From CAZGSG01 sp964528095 (lineage in GTDB: Bacteria; Bacteroidota; Bacteroidia; Chitinophagales; Chitinophagaceae), in assembly GCA_964528095.1 (NCBI GenBank), contig CAZGSG010000175.1, positions 1 through 12,092 on the forward strand: DNA of 12,092 nucleotides, in the 5' to 3' direction. A program made the position numbers and the translations under genes. This document shows, one piece after another, positions 1 to 7,227 of this stretch. The first letter of the stretch is position 1, and every line of letters starts with the position of its first letter. The notes below the pieces were generated by a model. It did no database searches and was not told the origin of the DNA. It saw nothing but the letters and a program-made list of their open reading frames with translations.

Positions 1-142
1 AAGTTCAGCCCATATAATCATCAAACAAACACCAGCCTTTATTAGGGGCGGGATCTAATACCAACAACATAGGTACTTTTTTAAAAGCTACTATCGGCTT
101 AAGGGGTAACCTATGCCTATTCGATAACAAAAAAATAAAGCC

Positions 143-688
143 ATGAAAAAAATCACTTCATTCGGGTTATTCCTTGTTTTTTCGCTGTGCCTTTATGGCC
201 AGAATGCTGAAACTATTAACCGCCACGGATTCCGTCAGGCAAAAAAAGGAAATTTTGAAAAGGCAATCGAGCTGTTCACACAGGCAATTAACGCTAATGT
301 TTACTTTACCGATGCATATTATAACAGGGCGCTCGCATATTCGCATTTAAAGGATTATGGTAAGGCAATTGCCGATTATACAAAAGCCATCAACTTAAGA
401 CCTCATTTTAAAATTGCCTATAACAACCGGGGTACGGATAGAAATGAATTGAAGGACTATGCAGGCGCCATTGAGGACTATACCGAAGCCATTCGGATAG
501 ATAGCAATTATGCAAGAGCTTATTACAACCGGGGGATATCTCAATTGAATTTAAATGAGTATGATAAAGCCATCAGTGATTTTGATAGGACCCTTGTTCT
601 TGACCCTGATTTTGCTGAAGCCCGGATAAACAAGAGTATAGCTGCAAAAAGAAGGAATGAAAATGTCTTAAAGTATGCCACTCAATAA
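143..688 (+). CDS. Exported tetratricopeptide-repeat protein (four TPRs)
   Basis: The 181-residue product starts with a typical signal peptide (MKK, then hydrophobic residues 5-18, with likely cleavage near YGQ/NAE at 20-21), so it should act in the periplasm or at the envelope. Almost all the rest is four consecutive 34-residue TPR units at about 22-55, 56-89, 90-123 and 124-157. They show the usual pattern (AYYNRALAY, YGKAIADYTKAI, INLRP). No enzymatic or DNA-binding domain is present. TPR solenoids of this kind are protein-binding scaffolds; the partner cannot be told from the sequence. The ATG at 143 is preceded by an A-rich stretch, normal for this phylum. The gene is followed after about 117 bp by an araC-type gene and appears to be its own unit. 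The TPR call is secure; the role is unknown. Confidence 0.9.
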   Translation: MKKITSFGLFLVFSLCLYGQNAETINRHGFRQAKKGNFEKAIELFTQAINANVYFTDAYYNRALAYSHLKDYGKAIADYTKAINLRPHFKIAYNNRGTDRNELKDYAGAIEDYTEAIRIDSNYARAYYNRGISQLNLNEYDKAISDFDRTLVLDPDFAEARINKSIAAKRRNENVLKYATQ

Positions 689-689
689 A

Positions 690-720
690 TTGTAAAGACG
701 AATCAACCTGCTAACTTTTG
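690..720 (+). promoter_or_regulatory. Candidate Bacteroidota-type promoter for the AraC-family gene
   Basis: TTG at 690-692 is followed after 19 bp by TAACTTTTG at 712-720, which matches the -33 TTG / -7 TAnnTTTG pattern except for one extra T (7 of 8 positions). The predicted start of transcription is near 727. This is a pattern match only. Confidence 0.35.
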
Positions 721-728
721 GAATGTCT

Positions 729-744
729 ACACCTCCGGTGGTGT
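729..744 (+). promoter_or_regulatory. 16-bp near-perfect palindrome, possible operator
   Basis: ACACCTCCGGTGGTGT reads almost identically on both strands: arms ACACC/GGTGT around a CCGG core, with one T-T mismatch per side. It sits at the predicted transcription start of the AraC-family gene, where a bound protein could block initiation. No T-tract follows, so a terminator for the upstream TPR gene is less likely. Confidence 0.35.
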
Positions 745-805
745 TAATATGAGGTTGTTAATTTGGTTGCTTAAACATTGTTTCCCTATCTTTAGTAACC
801 AAAAA

Positions 806-1651
806 ATGAAACAAACTTCGTATATAAATAAGCCGGTTAAAGAGATAGAGCCAGCGTGTTTTGCCAATGGCCGCTATGTCGCGCCGAATAAAAAAGAAGT
901 ACATTTTAAAGATATCATCGCAAGTGAGGCTGACTACACAGAGGGGCTTTCTTCTGTATGGCACTATCATGAGAACCCTCATTTTTCACATATTCTCAGC
1001 GGCGGCAGCGTAGAGATACGGGAGTATGATACACAGTTTCAGACTTCCGGCACTTCTTTGTATTACAATCCATGCCTCTTGCATAAAAATGAAGACTATC
1101 AACGCAACACGAGGATCTTTAATCTTGAATTGCAACCATCTTTTTTTAAAAGGAACGGATTGCCTTACTCGGAAACAACTGATTACTGGTCTTTTCAGGA
1201 TGAGCATTTTAAACGACTCTTGATTGTAAAAGTCCTGAACGAGTACTATCTAAATGATGTCCATTCCGAAATATCAATTGAACAGCAATGTATCCTGCTT
1301 TGCCAGCACCAGGCCGGGAAGAATAATACAATTAAGAATAACCACTGGTCTTCGATTTTAAGAGAGTACTTACATGACAATTGGAACAGGACTTTCGGGC
1401 TGGATGAGCTTTCTGCACAGGTAAAGATCCACCCGGTGAATATTTCGAGATATTTTTCAAAATATTTTAATTGCAGCCTGGGAGAATATATACGCAGAAT
1501 AAAAATTGAAAAATCACTTCCTTTTATTCGAAATAACAAATATAGCCTCACGGAAATCGCTTATGAATGCGGATTTACCGATCAAAGCCATTTTACCAGG
1601 ACATTTAAACAAATTACCGGTATACTGCCCAAACAATACCGTGGGTTTTAA
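806..1651 (+). CDS. AraC-family transcriptional regulator (cupin sensor plus double HTH)
   Basis: A 281-residue cytoplasmic regulator when started at the ATG at 806. The N-terminal half (about 30-110) looks like the small cupin fold of AraC proteins, with a histidine-rich segment WHYHENPHFSH at 52-62 followed by an ILSGGSVEIREY strand; this part normally senses a ligand. The C-terminal ~98 residues are the AraC/XylS DNA-binding domain: first helix-turn-helix at about 198-219 (GLDELSAQVKIHPVNISRYF) and second at 247-270, with the family signature SLTEIAYECGFTDQSHFTRTFK and the closing PKQYR. An in-frame ATG at 749 would add 19 hydrophobic residues that do not fit a cytoplasmic regulator, so 806 is preferred. 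The regulator lies 62 bp upstream of the GNAT / HEGRH / VOC gene group on the same strand and may control it (inference); the ligand is unknown. Confidence 0.9.
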   Translation: MKQTSYINKPVKEIEPACFANGRYVAPNKKEVHFKDIIASEADYTEGLSSVWHYHENPHFSHILSGGSVEIREYDTQFQTSGTSLYYNPCLLHKNEDYQRNTRIFNLELQPSFFKRNGLPYSETTDYWSFQDEHFKRLLIVKVLNEYYLNDVHSEISIEQQCILLCQHQAGKNNTIKNNHWSSILREYLHDNWNRTFGLDELSAQVKIHPVNISRYFSKYFNCSLGEYIRRIKIEKSLPFIRNNKYSLTEIAYECGFTDQSHFTRTFKQITGILPKQYRGF

Positions 1652-1680
1652 ATAGCTGCTCAGGGGCTAACTACATACAA

Positions 1681-1709
1681 TTTCCGGGTTCTTACGAAAG
1701 ATAGGTTTG
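1681..1709 (+). promoter_or_regulatory. Candidate promoter directly abutting the GNAT start codon
   Basis: TAGGTTTG at 1702-1709 is a perfect match to the -7 consensus TAnnTTTG. A weak -33-like TTTC lies at 1681-1684 with a 17-bp spacer. The box ends 4 bp before the ATG at 1714, so transcription would start at or next to the start codon, giving a leaderless or nearly leaderless mRNA. Confidence 0.4.
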
Positions 1710-1713
1710 CAAT

Positions 1714-2220
1714 ATGAATAGTGCAGCAAACTCGTCCGTAACTATTGCCTTACGACCTATAGATCGTGGAGATAATGAAATCCTGGCCAGGATAATTCGT
1801 GCTGCGCTTATTGAGTTCAATGCAAATCAGCACGGTAGCGCATTTGATGACAAATCAACTGATAGCCTGGCTACTCTTTTTCAAACAAATAGATCAGCTT
1901 ATTATGTGGCAGTATTCAATAGCATGGTTGTTGGAGGGGCTGGTATTTATCCAACCATTGGCCTGCCTCCGGATATTTGTGAACTGGCACGAATGTACCT
2001 GGTTCCATCGGCAAGAGGTTTGGGCATAGGAAAGATGTTGATGGAAAAGTGTTTGCATGCAGCGAAAGAAGCCGGCTTTAAAAAAATATACCTGGAAACA
2101 AAGACACAGTTGCTGCCGGCAATAAAGTTATATGAGCAATATGGTTTTGGTTATTCCACGGAGCCGTTGGGCAACAGCGGTCACTATGGCTGTGATACCT
2201 GGATGATCAAAAAACTATAA
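1714..2220 (+). CDS. GNAT-family N-acetyltransferase
   Basis: A 168-residue single-domain protein that should transfer an acetyl group from acetyl-CoA to an amine. The GNAT fold is clear: strand 4 and the acetyl-CoA loop are at 90-113 (ELARMYLVPSARGLGIGKML), with the pyrophosphate-binding R-G-L-G-I-G at 101-106 matching the family's R/Q-x-x-G-x-G/A motif. The motif-B segment AIKLYEQYGF is at 136-145. Length is normal. The substrate is not predictable: small molecules, antibiotics and protein N-termini are all used in this family. The ATG at 1714 is the only good start, since the next in-frame Met is residue 71. The gene ends 10 bp before the HEGRH protein, so the two are very likely co-transcribed. 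Confidence 0.9.
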   Translation: MNSAANSSVTIALRPIDRGDNEILARIIRAALIEFNANQHGSAFDDKSTDSLATLFQTNRSAYYVAVFNSMVVGGAGIYPTIGLPPDICELARMYLVPSARGLGIGKMLMEKCLHAAKEAGFKKIYLETKTQLLPAIKLYEQYGFGYSTEPLGNSGHYGCDTWMIKKL

Positions 2221-2230
2221 AACAGAAAGC

Positions 2231-4159
2231 ATGAGTACGGTTAGATCAATGATATCATTTTGCATCATAAGTATAGTGTTTGTTCCATATAAACTGGTGG
2301 TTGCCCAGGAGCAGGGTATCTCAATCAGGGAGGCAAAAACTGCTTTTAATCATTTTGAGCTGGTAAAAAGTATGGATATCTATTCAAAACTGGCTTCTTC
2401 CAAAACAGATGATATAAATGATAGAATAGAAGCATTACAAAACCTCGGCATGCAATGGTGGACTTTTTTTCATGATTACGCACAGAGTAGCCAGCGATTG
2501 CAATCCGCGCTTGAACTTAACAGGGATAAAAGCAAAACCTTTTTACTATACAGCCAGGTGAATTTGGAAGCAGCTGATTTTTTAAAAGCATACCAGTTTA
2601 TAGACAGTGCTTTAAAAACAAGCAATAATGAAGGGGACGAAATAGCCGCTTCATTACTCAAGGCGCAGATCATTCATGATGAAAGTAATTACCTGGTGAA
2701 GAAAGGTATTATTCCCGACAGGCGAAAATTAGCAACGGCATCAGCATTGCTGAAATATGTTTTGCAAAAACAGCCAGGCAATCCCGCGCCTGCAGAATTA
2801 TTGCTGGGTATATCCGTATTAAATAAGAATGGTAACGATTTATTAAAGGCCTGGGAGACATATTATTTTGTTACTGAAAACGAACAGGTCAATCATGTAC
2901 TTCAACCATCGTTTACTATTCTTCAATCCATTTTGCCCCAATGGAATGACCGGCAATTAACTATAAGGGAAAGAGTTAGCCTAATAAAGGCGCTGGCACG
3001 ATCCAATTTCTATGATTATGCATCCCTGCTTGTGACCGGTAAAACATTTGGGAAACCATTATCGCCCGGTATCTTAATAGAATCCGGCATTAACAAAATA
3101 CTGCAGTTTAATGAATTTATTGAAGGAATGAAAAAGCTCAATAATGAGTTTTATCCCCAAATAGCAAGGGGTACAAAGGGATATGATTCGATGTATGCAG
3201 AACAGTTTACCAGGATTGCAAAGAAATTATGGATGCGGCTGGACAAACAAAATACTGCCAGTAATTATAACGAAGACGTTTTTTTTGACCGGATAAAAGA
3301 ACAATACGGAGCCTTAGGGTACATGGGGACCACTAACGGCTATTTTAGTGTGCTTTTGGGGATGATCATTCACGATGAAGTAAAAGAAGTAAACCAGTAC
3401 GGTTATAAAGCGAATTTCAGGTATGTTTCCATTAGCCGGCTAATATCCAAAGATTTTACCACCTGGTATGGTGCAGCAAATGTTGGAGGTTGGGGTACGG
3501 ACTCAGCAATGGTCCAGGTCAGAGATGCCTATTTACAGGCGCCATTCGCAAGATTGCATTGGATGACGGATTCTTCAGCACACGCGAGAATAGTCAACCA
3601 AATTGAAGTCGCCAGGTTGAATGACCTGGTAAACTGTCAGAAAGATAAATATGCGGAACCAACTTATTTGTTGCAATCGTTGCGATTGAAAGCCTCAGAA
3701 CATTTATATGATAGTTTAAAAAAGAATGGACTGGAAGCCGGACCGCTGGCTGTTGCTTTTATAGCAGAGACGTTCAGACTTAACATCGAATCTACTGTCT
3801 TTGGCCATGAGGGACGACATGCTATTGATCAATTATTCTTTAAAAAGGAATTTGAAGGACTTTCAGGTGATGAAAGAGAACTAAGAGCTAAATTCTCGGA
3901 AATAATTTTTTCCGCAAGCCCCAAACTGGCTCATACAGGTAGTTTTTTAGGAGGCGATCTAGATACTACTACAGCACACGGTAAAGCCAACTTTCGATTG
4001 AGAATGATTTTTGTTAATTGGATGGAAGCGCATATAGATGAAATTAAAAACATTGACAGGAAACTGCCGTTGATTATGCAGTTGGATTTACTTACCGATG
4101 AGCAGGTGATAGGTATTTGTATTGCCGCTGATCCGATTTCAAATAAAATAAACAAATAA
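2231..4159 (+). CDS. Exported protein of unknown family with an HEGRH (HExxH) zincin-like motif
   Basis: A 642-residue protein I do not recognise as a named family. Residues 1-26 look like a signal peptide ending VVA/QEQ, placing it outside the cytoplasm. Residues about 30-260 are helical with TPR-like spacing. The C-terminal part holds FGHEGRHAIDQLF at 524-536; its HEGRH (526-530, bases 3806-3820) fits HExxH, the zinc-binding and catalytic signature of zinc metallopeptidases. Acidic residues in GDERELRAKFSEI (546-558), especially E550 and E557, lie 20-27 residues past the second His, where a gluzincin's third zinc ligand could be. A later segment GGDLDTTTAHG (574-584) also looks conserved in style. 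It lies 10 bp after the GNAT gene and 12 bp before the VOC gene. Peptidase activity is inference from the short motif and its context; a non-catalytic helical-repeat protein is the alternative. Confidence 0.75.
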   Translation: MSTVRSMISFCIISIVFVPYKLVVAQEQGISIREAKTAFNHFELVKSMDIYSKLASSKTDDINDRIEALQNLGMQWWTFFHDYAQSSQRLQSALELNRDKSKTFLLYSQVNLEAADFLKAYQFIDSALKTSNNEGDEIAASLLKAQIIHDESNYLVKKGIIPDRRKLATASALLKYVLQKQPGNPAPAELLLGISVLNKNGNDLLKAWETYYFVTENEQVNHVLQPSFTILQSILPQWNDRQLTIRERVSLIKALARSNFYDYASLLVTGKTFGKPLSPGILIESGINKILQFNEFIEGMKKLNNEFYPQIARGTKGYDSMYAEQFTRIAKKLWMRLDKQNTASNYNEDVFFDRIKEQYGALGYMGTTNGYFSVLLGMIIHDEVKEVNQYGYKANFRYVSISRLISKDFTTWYGAANVGGWGTDSAMVQVRDAYLQAPFARLHWMTDSSAHARIVNQIEVARLNDLVNCQKDKYAEPTYLLQSLRLKASEHLYDSLKKNGLEAGPLAVAFIAETFRLNIESTVFGHEGRHAIDQLFFKKEFEGLSGDERELRAKFSEIIFSASPKLAHTGSFLGGDLDTTTAHGKANFRLRMIFVNWMEAHIDEIKNIDRKLPLIMQLDLLTDEQVIGICIAADPISNKINK

Positions 4160-4171
4160 AAAATAGATAAA

Positions 4172-4594
4172 ATGGAAACAAAACAAGTATTACGGGGTTT
4201 GGCAACAATTAATTTTTACGCAACAGACCACGAGGCAGCAAAAAAATGGTATAGTCAATTTTTGGGTATTGAGCCTTACTTCAATGTTCCTGGCTATACA
4301 GAATTTCGTATTGGTGACTACCAGCAGGAACTGGGAATTATTGATGGCAGCTATGCACCGGCAGGGTATTCTTCAAACCCATCAGGCGCTATTGCTCATT
4401 GGCATGTCGACGATTTAAAAGCAACGCTTGACAGGCTTATCGCGATGGGGGCGAAAGAATATCTGCCAATTACTGATCATAGCCAGGGCAAAGGGACATT
4501 TGTTACAGCATCAGTGGCTGATCCTTTTGGGAATATTCTGGGGATAATGACCAATACACATTACCTGGATATTTTAAAACTAAAAAACGCATAG
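4172..4594 (+). CDS. VOC-superfamily protein (glyoxalase/bleomycin-resistance fold)
   Basis: A 140-residue protein with the two beta-alpha-beta-beta-beta modules of the vicinal-oxygen-chelate fold. Module one spans about 9-58 (LATINFYATDHEAAKKWYSQ, then a strand ending ELGIID) and module two about 73-126 (AIAHWHVDDLKATLDRLIAMGAK, then the hallmark ASVADPFGNILGIM at 113-126). Members include glyoxalase I, dioxygenases and antibiotic-binding proteins. Candidate metal-site residues are visible at H76/H78 and around E45 and E53, but the ligand set cannot be fixed from sequence alone. No signal peptide is present, so it is cytoplasmic. It is last in the apparent operon with the GNAT and HEGRH genes, 12 bp downstream. 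The fold is confident; the specific activity is unknown. Confidence 0.88.
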   Translation: METKQVLRGLATINFYATDHEAAKKWYSQFLGIEPYFNVPGYTEFRIGDYQQELGIIDGSYAPAGYSSNPSGAIAHWHVDDLKATLDRLIAMGAKEYLPITDHSQGKGTFVTASVADPFGNILGIMTNTHYLDILKLKNA

Positions 4595-4598
4595 GGGT

Positions 4599-4639
4599 GT
4601 TATGAAAAAAAGATGAAAAACAGTAGCCTGTTTCATAAC
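4599..4639. terminator. Inverted repeat between convergent genes, possible transcription end
   Basis: GTTATGAAA (4599-4607) and its exact reverse complement TTTCATAAC (4631-4639) flank a 23-nt loop. Inside, AAACAG (4618-4623) and CTGTTT (4628-4633) form a competing 6-bp hairpin with a TAGC loop. It begins 5 bp after the VOC stop codon. No strong T-tract follows on the plus strand, so intrinsic terminator function is uncertain. Confidence 0.35.
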
Positions 4640-4724
4640 CGGAATAAAATGACAAATTGGTAAAAAGAATAAGCAAACAGTAATTTGTTAAAGCCCTCAT
4701 TTTATAATGACCGTGTCTTTTCTT

Positions 4725-4759
4725 TAGTTTTATAACAATAGGGTCATGAAATAAAACTA
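4725..4759 (+). terminator. AT-rich hairpin followed by a T-rich tract
   Basis: TAGTTTTAT (4725-4733) and ATAAAACTA (4751-4759) are perfect 9-bp inverted arms around a 17-nt loop. A T-rich run follows on the plus strand (4760-4770). The arms have only one G-C pair, so the stem is weak. It could end readthrough from the VOC gene just before the convergent RCC1 gene ends. Confidence 0.3.
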
Positions 4760-4760
4760 T

Positions 4761-6974
4761 TTATTGTTTTACTAATTTAATAAACCTTCCATCCTGGAAC
4801 TTAAATAAATACATGCCGATTTGCAATGCACCAAGGTTAATGGTCTGTGTATTGTGCTGAATATTTATTTTCTGCAATAGCTTACCCTCCAGGTTTAATA
4901 ATGATGCTTGTGTATGCAATAAATGATTGCCCACAGATAAAGTAGCTATATCAGTTATTGGATTGGGATAGATAGCTGCCAACGCATTGTCTCTGCCGGC
5001 GCCACGCAATACTATAACAGTAGAATAGCCGCTTTTTCCATCCATATCTGTTTGCAGAATCCGATAGTATGCGGTGCCGCTTACGGTATTGGCATCAGTA
5101 AAAGAATAATTATTTTCGCCATCGCCCTTGCTGTTTACAGTGCCCATATTATTATATGTCCTGCCATCAATCGATTTTTGAATTTGGTAGGTAATAACAT
5201 TTCTTTCCTGAACTTTCCAATTGATAATAGTTTGCTGTTGTGCATTAATAGTACCAGTAACAGTAAGCCATGTCAGCGGCAATATAGCGGTGGCTGTTTT
5301 TATAAAAAAGCCACTGAAACCCGTTACCTCAATGCTTACTTCCCAACGATTATCTGTGCTGTTCCATATAATATCTGCATCGTCCGGGTCAATGGTTACG
5401 GCTGTGCCGGTATAAGTAGCGGGCAGCCCGGAGCCATCACTGCTGATACCCAGGCGTTTTTCTATACGCAGGTTTGCGGTACGGGCAGTAATAGTGGCCG
5501 CATCATCAGTACTAACAGGCAGCGGCAATGCCGGTGCTATAGCTTGTGTGTTAAAAGCGGCAAACTCAGCATCGGTAAAGTATAAAGTGACTTTACCGGT
5601 TGCTGTGCCGGCATTGGTTGCTGGTGTGATTTCATAATGCCGTTTTACAAATTGGATAGGTTGGGTGGTTTCTATCCATACTTTAGCAGTGGTGCTGCCC
5701 GTAATATGTGTAAGCGAACTATTATTGCTTGTAACGGAGGCTATTAATGCACAACCACTGCTGTACATATTGTATTGCTCCTGCTGCATGGTAGCGGTGC
5801 TACCTGTAGCCGCCAGGCCAGTAAAGACAGGCGCGGAACCTATTCGGGTGGGAACGAATTTAGTAATAGTGGTGCCATCGCCCAGTTGTCCGTAGAAATT
5901 ATATCCCCAGCTCCAAAATTTGCCATCGGTTGTAGCACCTAATGTATGAGCCGAGCCGGCACTTACTGAAACCCAATTGGTGGCGCTGCCTATTTGGGTG
6001 GGTGCTAAATAATTGGTGGTGCTACCATTGCCCAATTGCCCGATGGCATTAAGCCCCCAGGCCCGTAGTTTGCCATCGGAACTAGTAGCCAGGGAATGAC
6101 TGGTCCCTGCACTTATTGATGCCCAATCTGTGGAAACGGTTATTTGAACGGGTCTCGTTCGGCTAAAGAGAGTACCATCGCCCAATTGCCCGTAGTCATT
6201 ACGTCCCCAGCCCCATAGCTTGCCGTTGTCTGAAATGCCTAATGAATGATAACCTCCTGCGCTTACCGATACCCAGTTGAGAGTAAGGCCAATTATGGTT
6301 ACCTCAGATGGTATTGTCCGATTGGAGATGGAGAGATCGCCCAATTGTCCATCGGCATTATTTCCCCAGGCCCATAGCTTTTTATCAGATGTAATACCCA
6401 AAGAATGATAAGCCCCTGCACTTACTGAAACCCAATTGGTGGCGCTGCCTATTTGGGTGGGTACTGTTTGATTGGTGTAGGTGCCATTACCCACTTGTCC
6501 GTAGAAATTATATCCCCAGGCCCATAAACTGCCATCGCTTTTAATACCCAATGTATGCGCGGTACCTGCATTTACCGAAACCCAATTGGTGGCGCTGCCT
6601 ATTTGGATAGGTACAGTTTGATCGGTGGTGGTGCCATCGCCCAATTGCCCGAAATTATTTCTTCCCCAACCCCATAATTTACCATCGCTGCTAATAGCTA
6701 ACGAAAAATCCATGCCTGCAGCTACCGAAACCCAATTGGTGGCGCTGCCTATTTGAGTGGGCACATTCCGGTTAGTGTTGGTGCCATCGCCCAATTGCCC
6801 GCGCAAATTATATCCCCAGGCCCATAAACTGCCATCACTTTTAATGCCCAGGGTAAAATCGCCTAAATTGCCAGGTACCACTTTGATAAAAGTGGTGCAT
6901 TGGGCTTGTGCATTATATATTACAGTAGTGTTTATTAGCAGGATGGCTGTAATTTGTAAAATTGTTTTTTTCAT
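4761..6974 (-). CDS. Secreted RCC1-repeat beta-propeller protein with T9SS type A sorting domain
   Basis: A 737-residue exported protein. Residues 1-25 are a signal peptide (MKK, hydrophobic 5-20, AQA/QC). Residues 40-384 hold seven RCC1-like repeats of about 50 residues, each with a hallmark such as SDGKLWGWGRNNFGQLGDGT followed by VPTQIGSATNWVSVSAG; seven units would close one beta-propeller. Residues about 385-560 are a beta-rich region, 566-656 resemble a fibronectin-III-like module (YYRILQTDMDGKSGYS at 636-651), and 667-737 match the T9SS type A C-terminal sorting domain (AIYPNPITD at 667-675, final GMYLFKFQDGRFIKLVKQ). The protein should cross the outer membrane by T9SS and be released or anchored at the surface. 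Its ligand is unknown; RCC1 propellers are protein or ligand platforms. The gene has no evident promoter of its own and follows a small membrane ORF by 52 bp. Confidence 0.93.
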   Translation of the reverse strand: MKKTILQITAILLINTTVIYNAQAQCTTFIKVVPGNLGDFTLGIKSDGSLWAWGYNLRGQLGDGTNTNRNVPTQIGSATNWVSVAAGMDFSLAISSDGKLWGWGRNNFGQLGDGTTTDQTVPIQIGSATNWVSVNAGTAHTLGIKSDGSLWAWGYNFYGQVGNGTYTNQTVPTQIGSATNWVSVSAGAYHSLGITSDKKLWAWGNNADGQLGDLSISNRTIPSEVTIIGLTLNWVSVSAGGYHSLGISDNGKLWGWGRNDYGQLGDGTLFSRTRPVQITVSTDWASISAGTSHSLATSSDGKLRAWGLNAIGQLGNGSTTNYLAPTQIGSATNWVSVSAGSAHTLGATTDGKFWSWGYNFYGQLGDGTTITKFVPTRIGSAPVFTGLAATGSTATMQQEQYNMYSSGCALIASVTSNNSSLTHITGSTTAKVWIETTQPIQFVKRHYEITPATNAGTATGKVTLYFTDAEFAAFNTQAIAPALPLPVSTDDAATITARTANLRIEKRLGISSDGSGLPATYTGTAVTIDPDDADIIWNSTDNRWEVSIEVTGFSGFFIKTATAILPLTWLTVTGTINAQQQTIINWKVQERNVITYQIQKSIDGRTYNNMGTVNSKGDGENNYSFTDANTVSGTAYYRILQTDMDGKSGYSTVIVLRGAGRDNALAAIYPNPITDIATLSVGNHLLHTQASLLNLEGKLLQKINIQHNTQTINLGALQIGMYLFKFQDGRFIKLVKQ
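5959..6755 (-). repeat. Near-identical DNA repeats inside the RCC1 gene
   Basis: A 29-bp sequence encoding Q-I-G-S-A-T-N-W-V-S recurs without change at 5968-5996, 6427-6455, 6577-6605 and 6727-6755. The last three are exactly 150 bp apart, matching the 50-residue protein repeat. Two copies share 45 identical bases (5959-6003 and 6418-6462). Identity at codon third positions points to recent duplication or gene conversion between repeats. Confidence 0.8.
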
Positions 6975-7026
6975 TTGGTATTTTTAATTGATTCACATCT
7001 GCACGCATTACCTGCACGGCAGGGTA

Positions 7027-7173
7027 TCATTTCTTTTTAATTTCTACTGGTGATTGTTTTAATACCTCTTCAATTTTCTGGCTGCGTTGCAAACTCTCAA
7101 AAAGCAAATACAATAACAGCGAAATGGCTATTGCCAGTAACCAATAACCGGTATGATTTTTTTCTTTAGGCAA
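7027..7173 (-). CDS. Small single-span membrane protein, TTG start (48 residues)
   Basis: Reading the minus strand from TTG at 7173-7171 gives 48 codons ending in TGA at 7029-7027, with an in-frame TAA directly before the start. The product begins MPKEKNHTGYW, has one hydrophobic span at about 11-25 (WLLAIAISLLLYLLF) and ends in a charged, amphipathic tail (ESLQRSQKIEEVLKQ, then a lysine-rich end), a plausible small inner-membrane protein with its tail in the cytoplasm or periplasm. No ATG is available. A good promoter match ends about 16 bp upstream, which supports expression from this point. It lies 52 bp ahead of the RCC1 gene on the same strand and could be co-transcribed with it. I do not recognise the family. 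A chance ORF or the remnant of a larger gene is possible. Confidence 0.5.
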   Translation of the reverse strand: MPKEKNHTGYWLLAIAISLLLYLLFESLQRSQKIEEVLKQSPVEIKKK

Positions 7174-7189
7174 TTATTTTTTTGAGCCG

Positions 7190-7220
7190 TAAAAATAAAT
7201 TCACGGAAAAAGGAATGCAA
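7190..7220 (-). promoter_or_regulatory. Candidate promoter for the small membrane ORF and RCC1 gene
   Basis: On the minus strand, TTG (7220-7218) is followed after 20 bp by TATTTTTA (7197-7190), matching TAnnTTTG at 7 of 8 positions. Transcription would start near 7183, about 10 nt before the TTG start codon. No comparable match lies in the short gap before the RCC1 gene, so this would serve both. Confidence 0.4.
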
Positions 7221-7227
7221 TTTTTGG

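Noticed and set aside
1..142. Search for a gene end or promoter ahead of the first TPR gene
   Set aside because: No convincing coding frame was seen. TACTTTTT at 74-81 resembles a -7 box but has no TTG at a suitable distance, so it was not called.
749..805. Upstream start for the AraC-family gene (adds 19 residues)
   Set aside because: The added residues are strongly hydrophobic and out of place in a cytoplasmic AraC protein. The ATG at 806 begins a normal AraC N-terminus.
5052..5585. Plus-strand open frames opposite the RCC1 gene
   Set aside because: They are antisense shadows of a repetitive coding region, with no domain pattern or promoter match.
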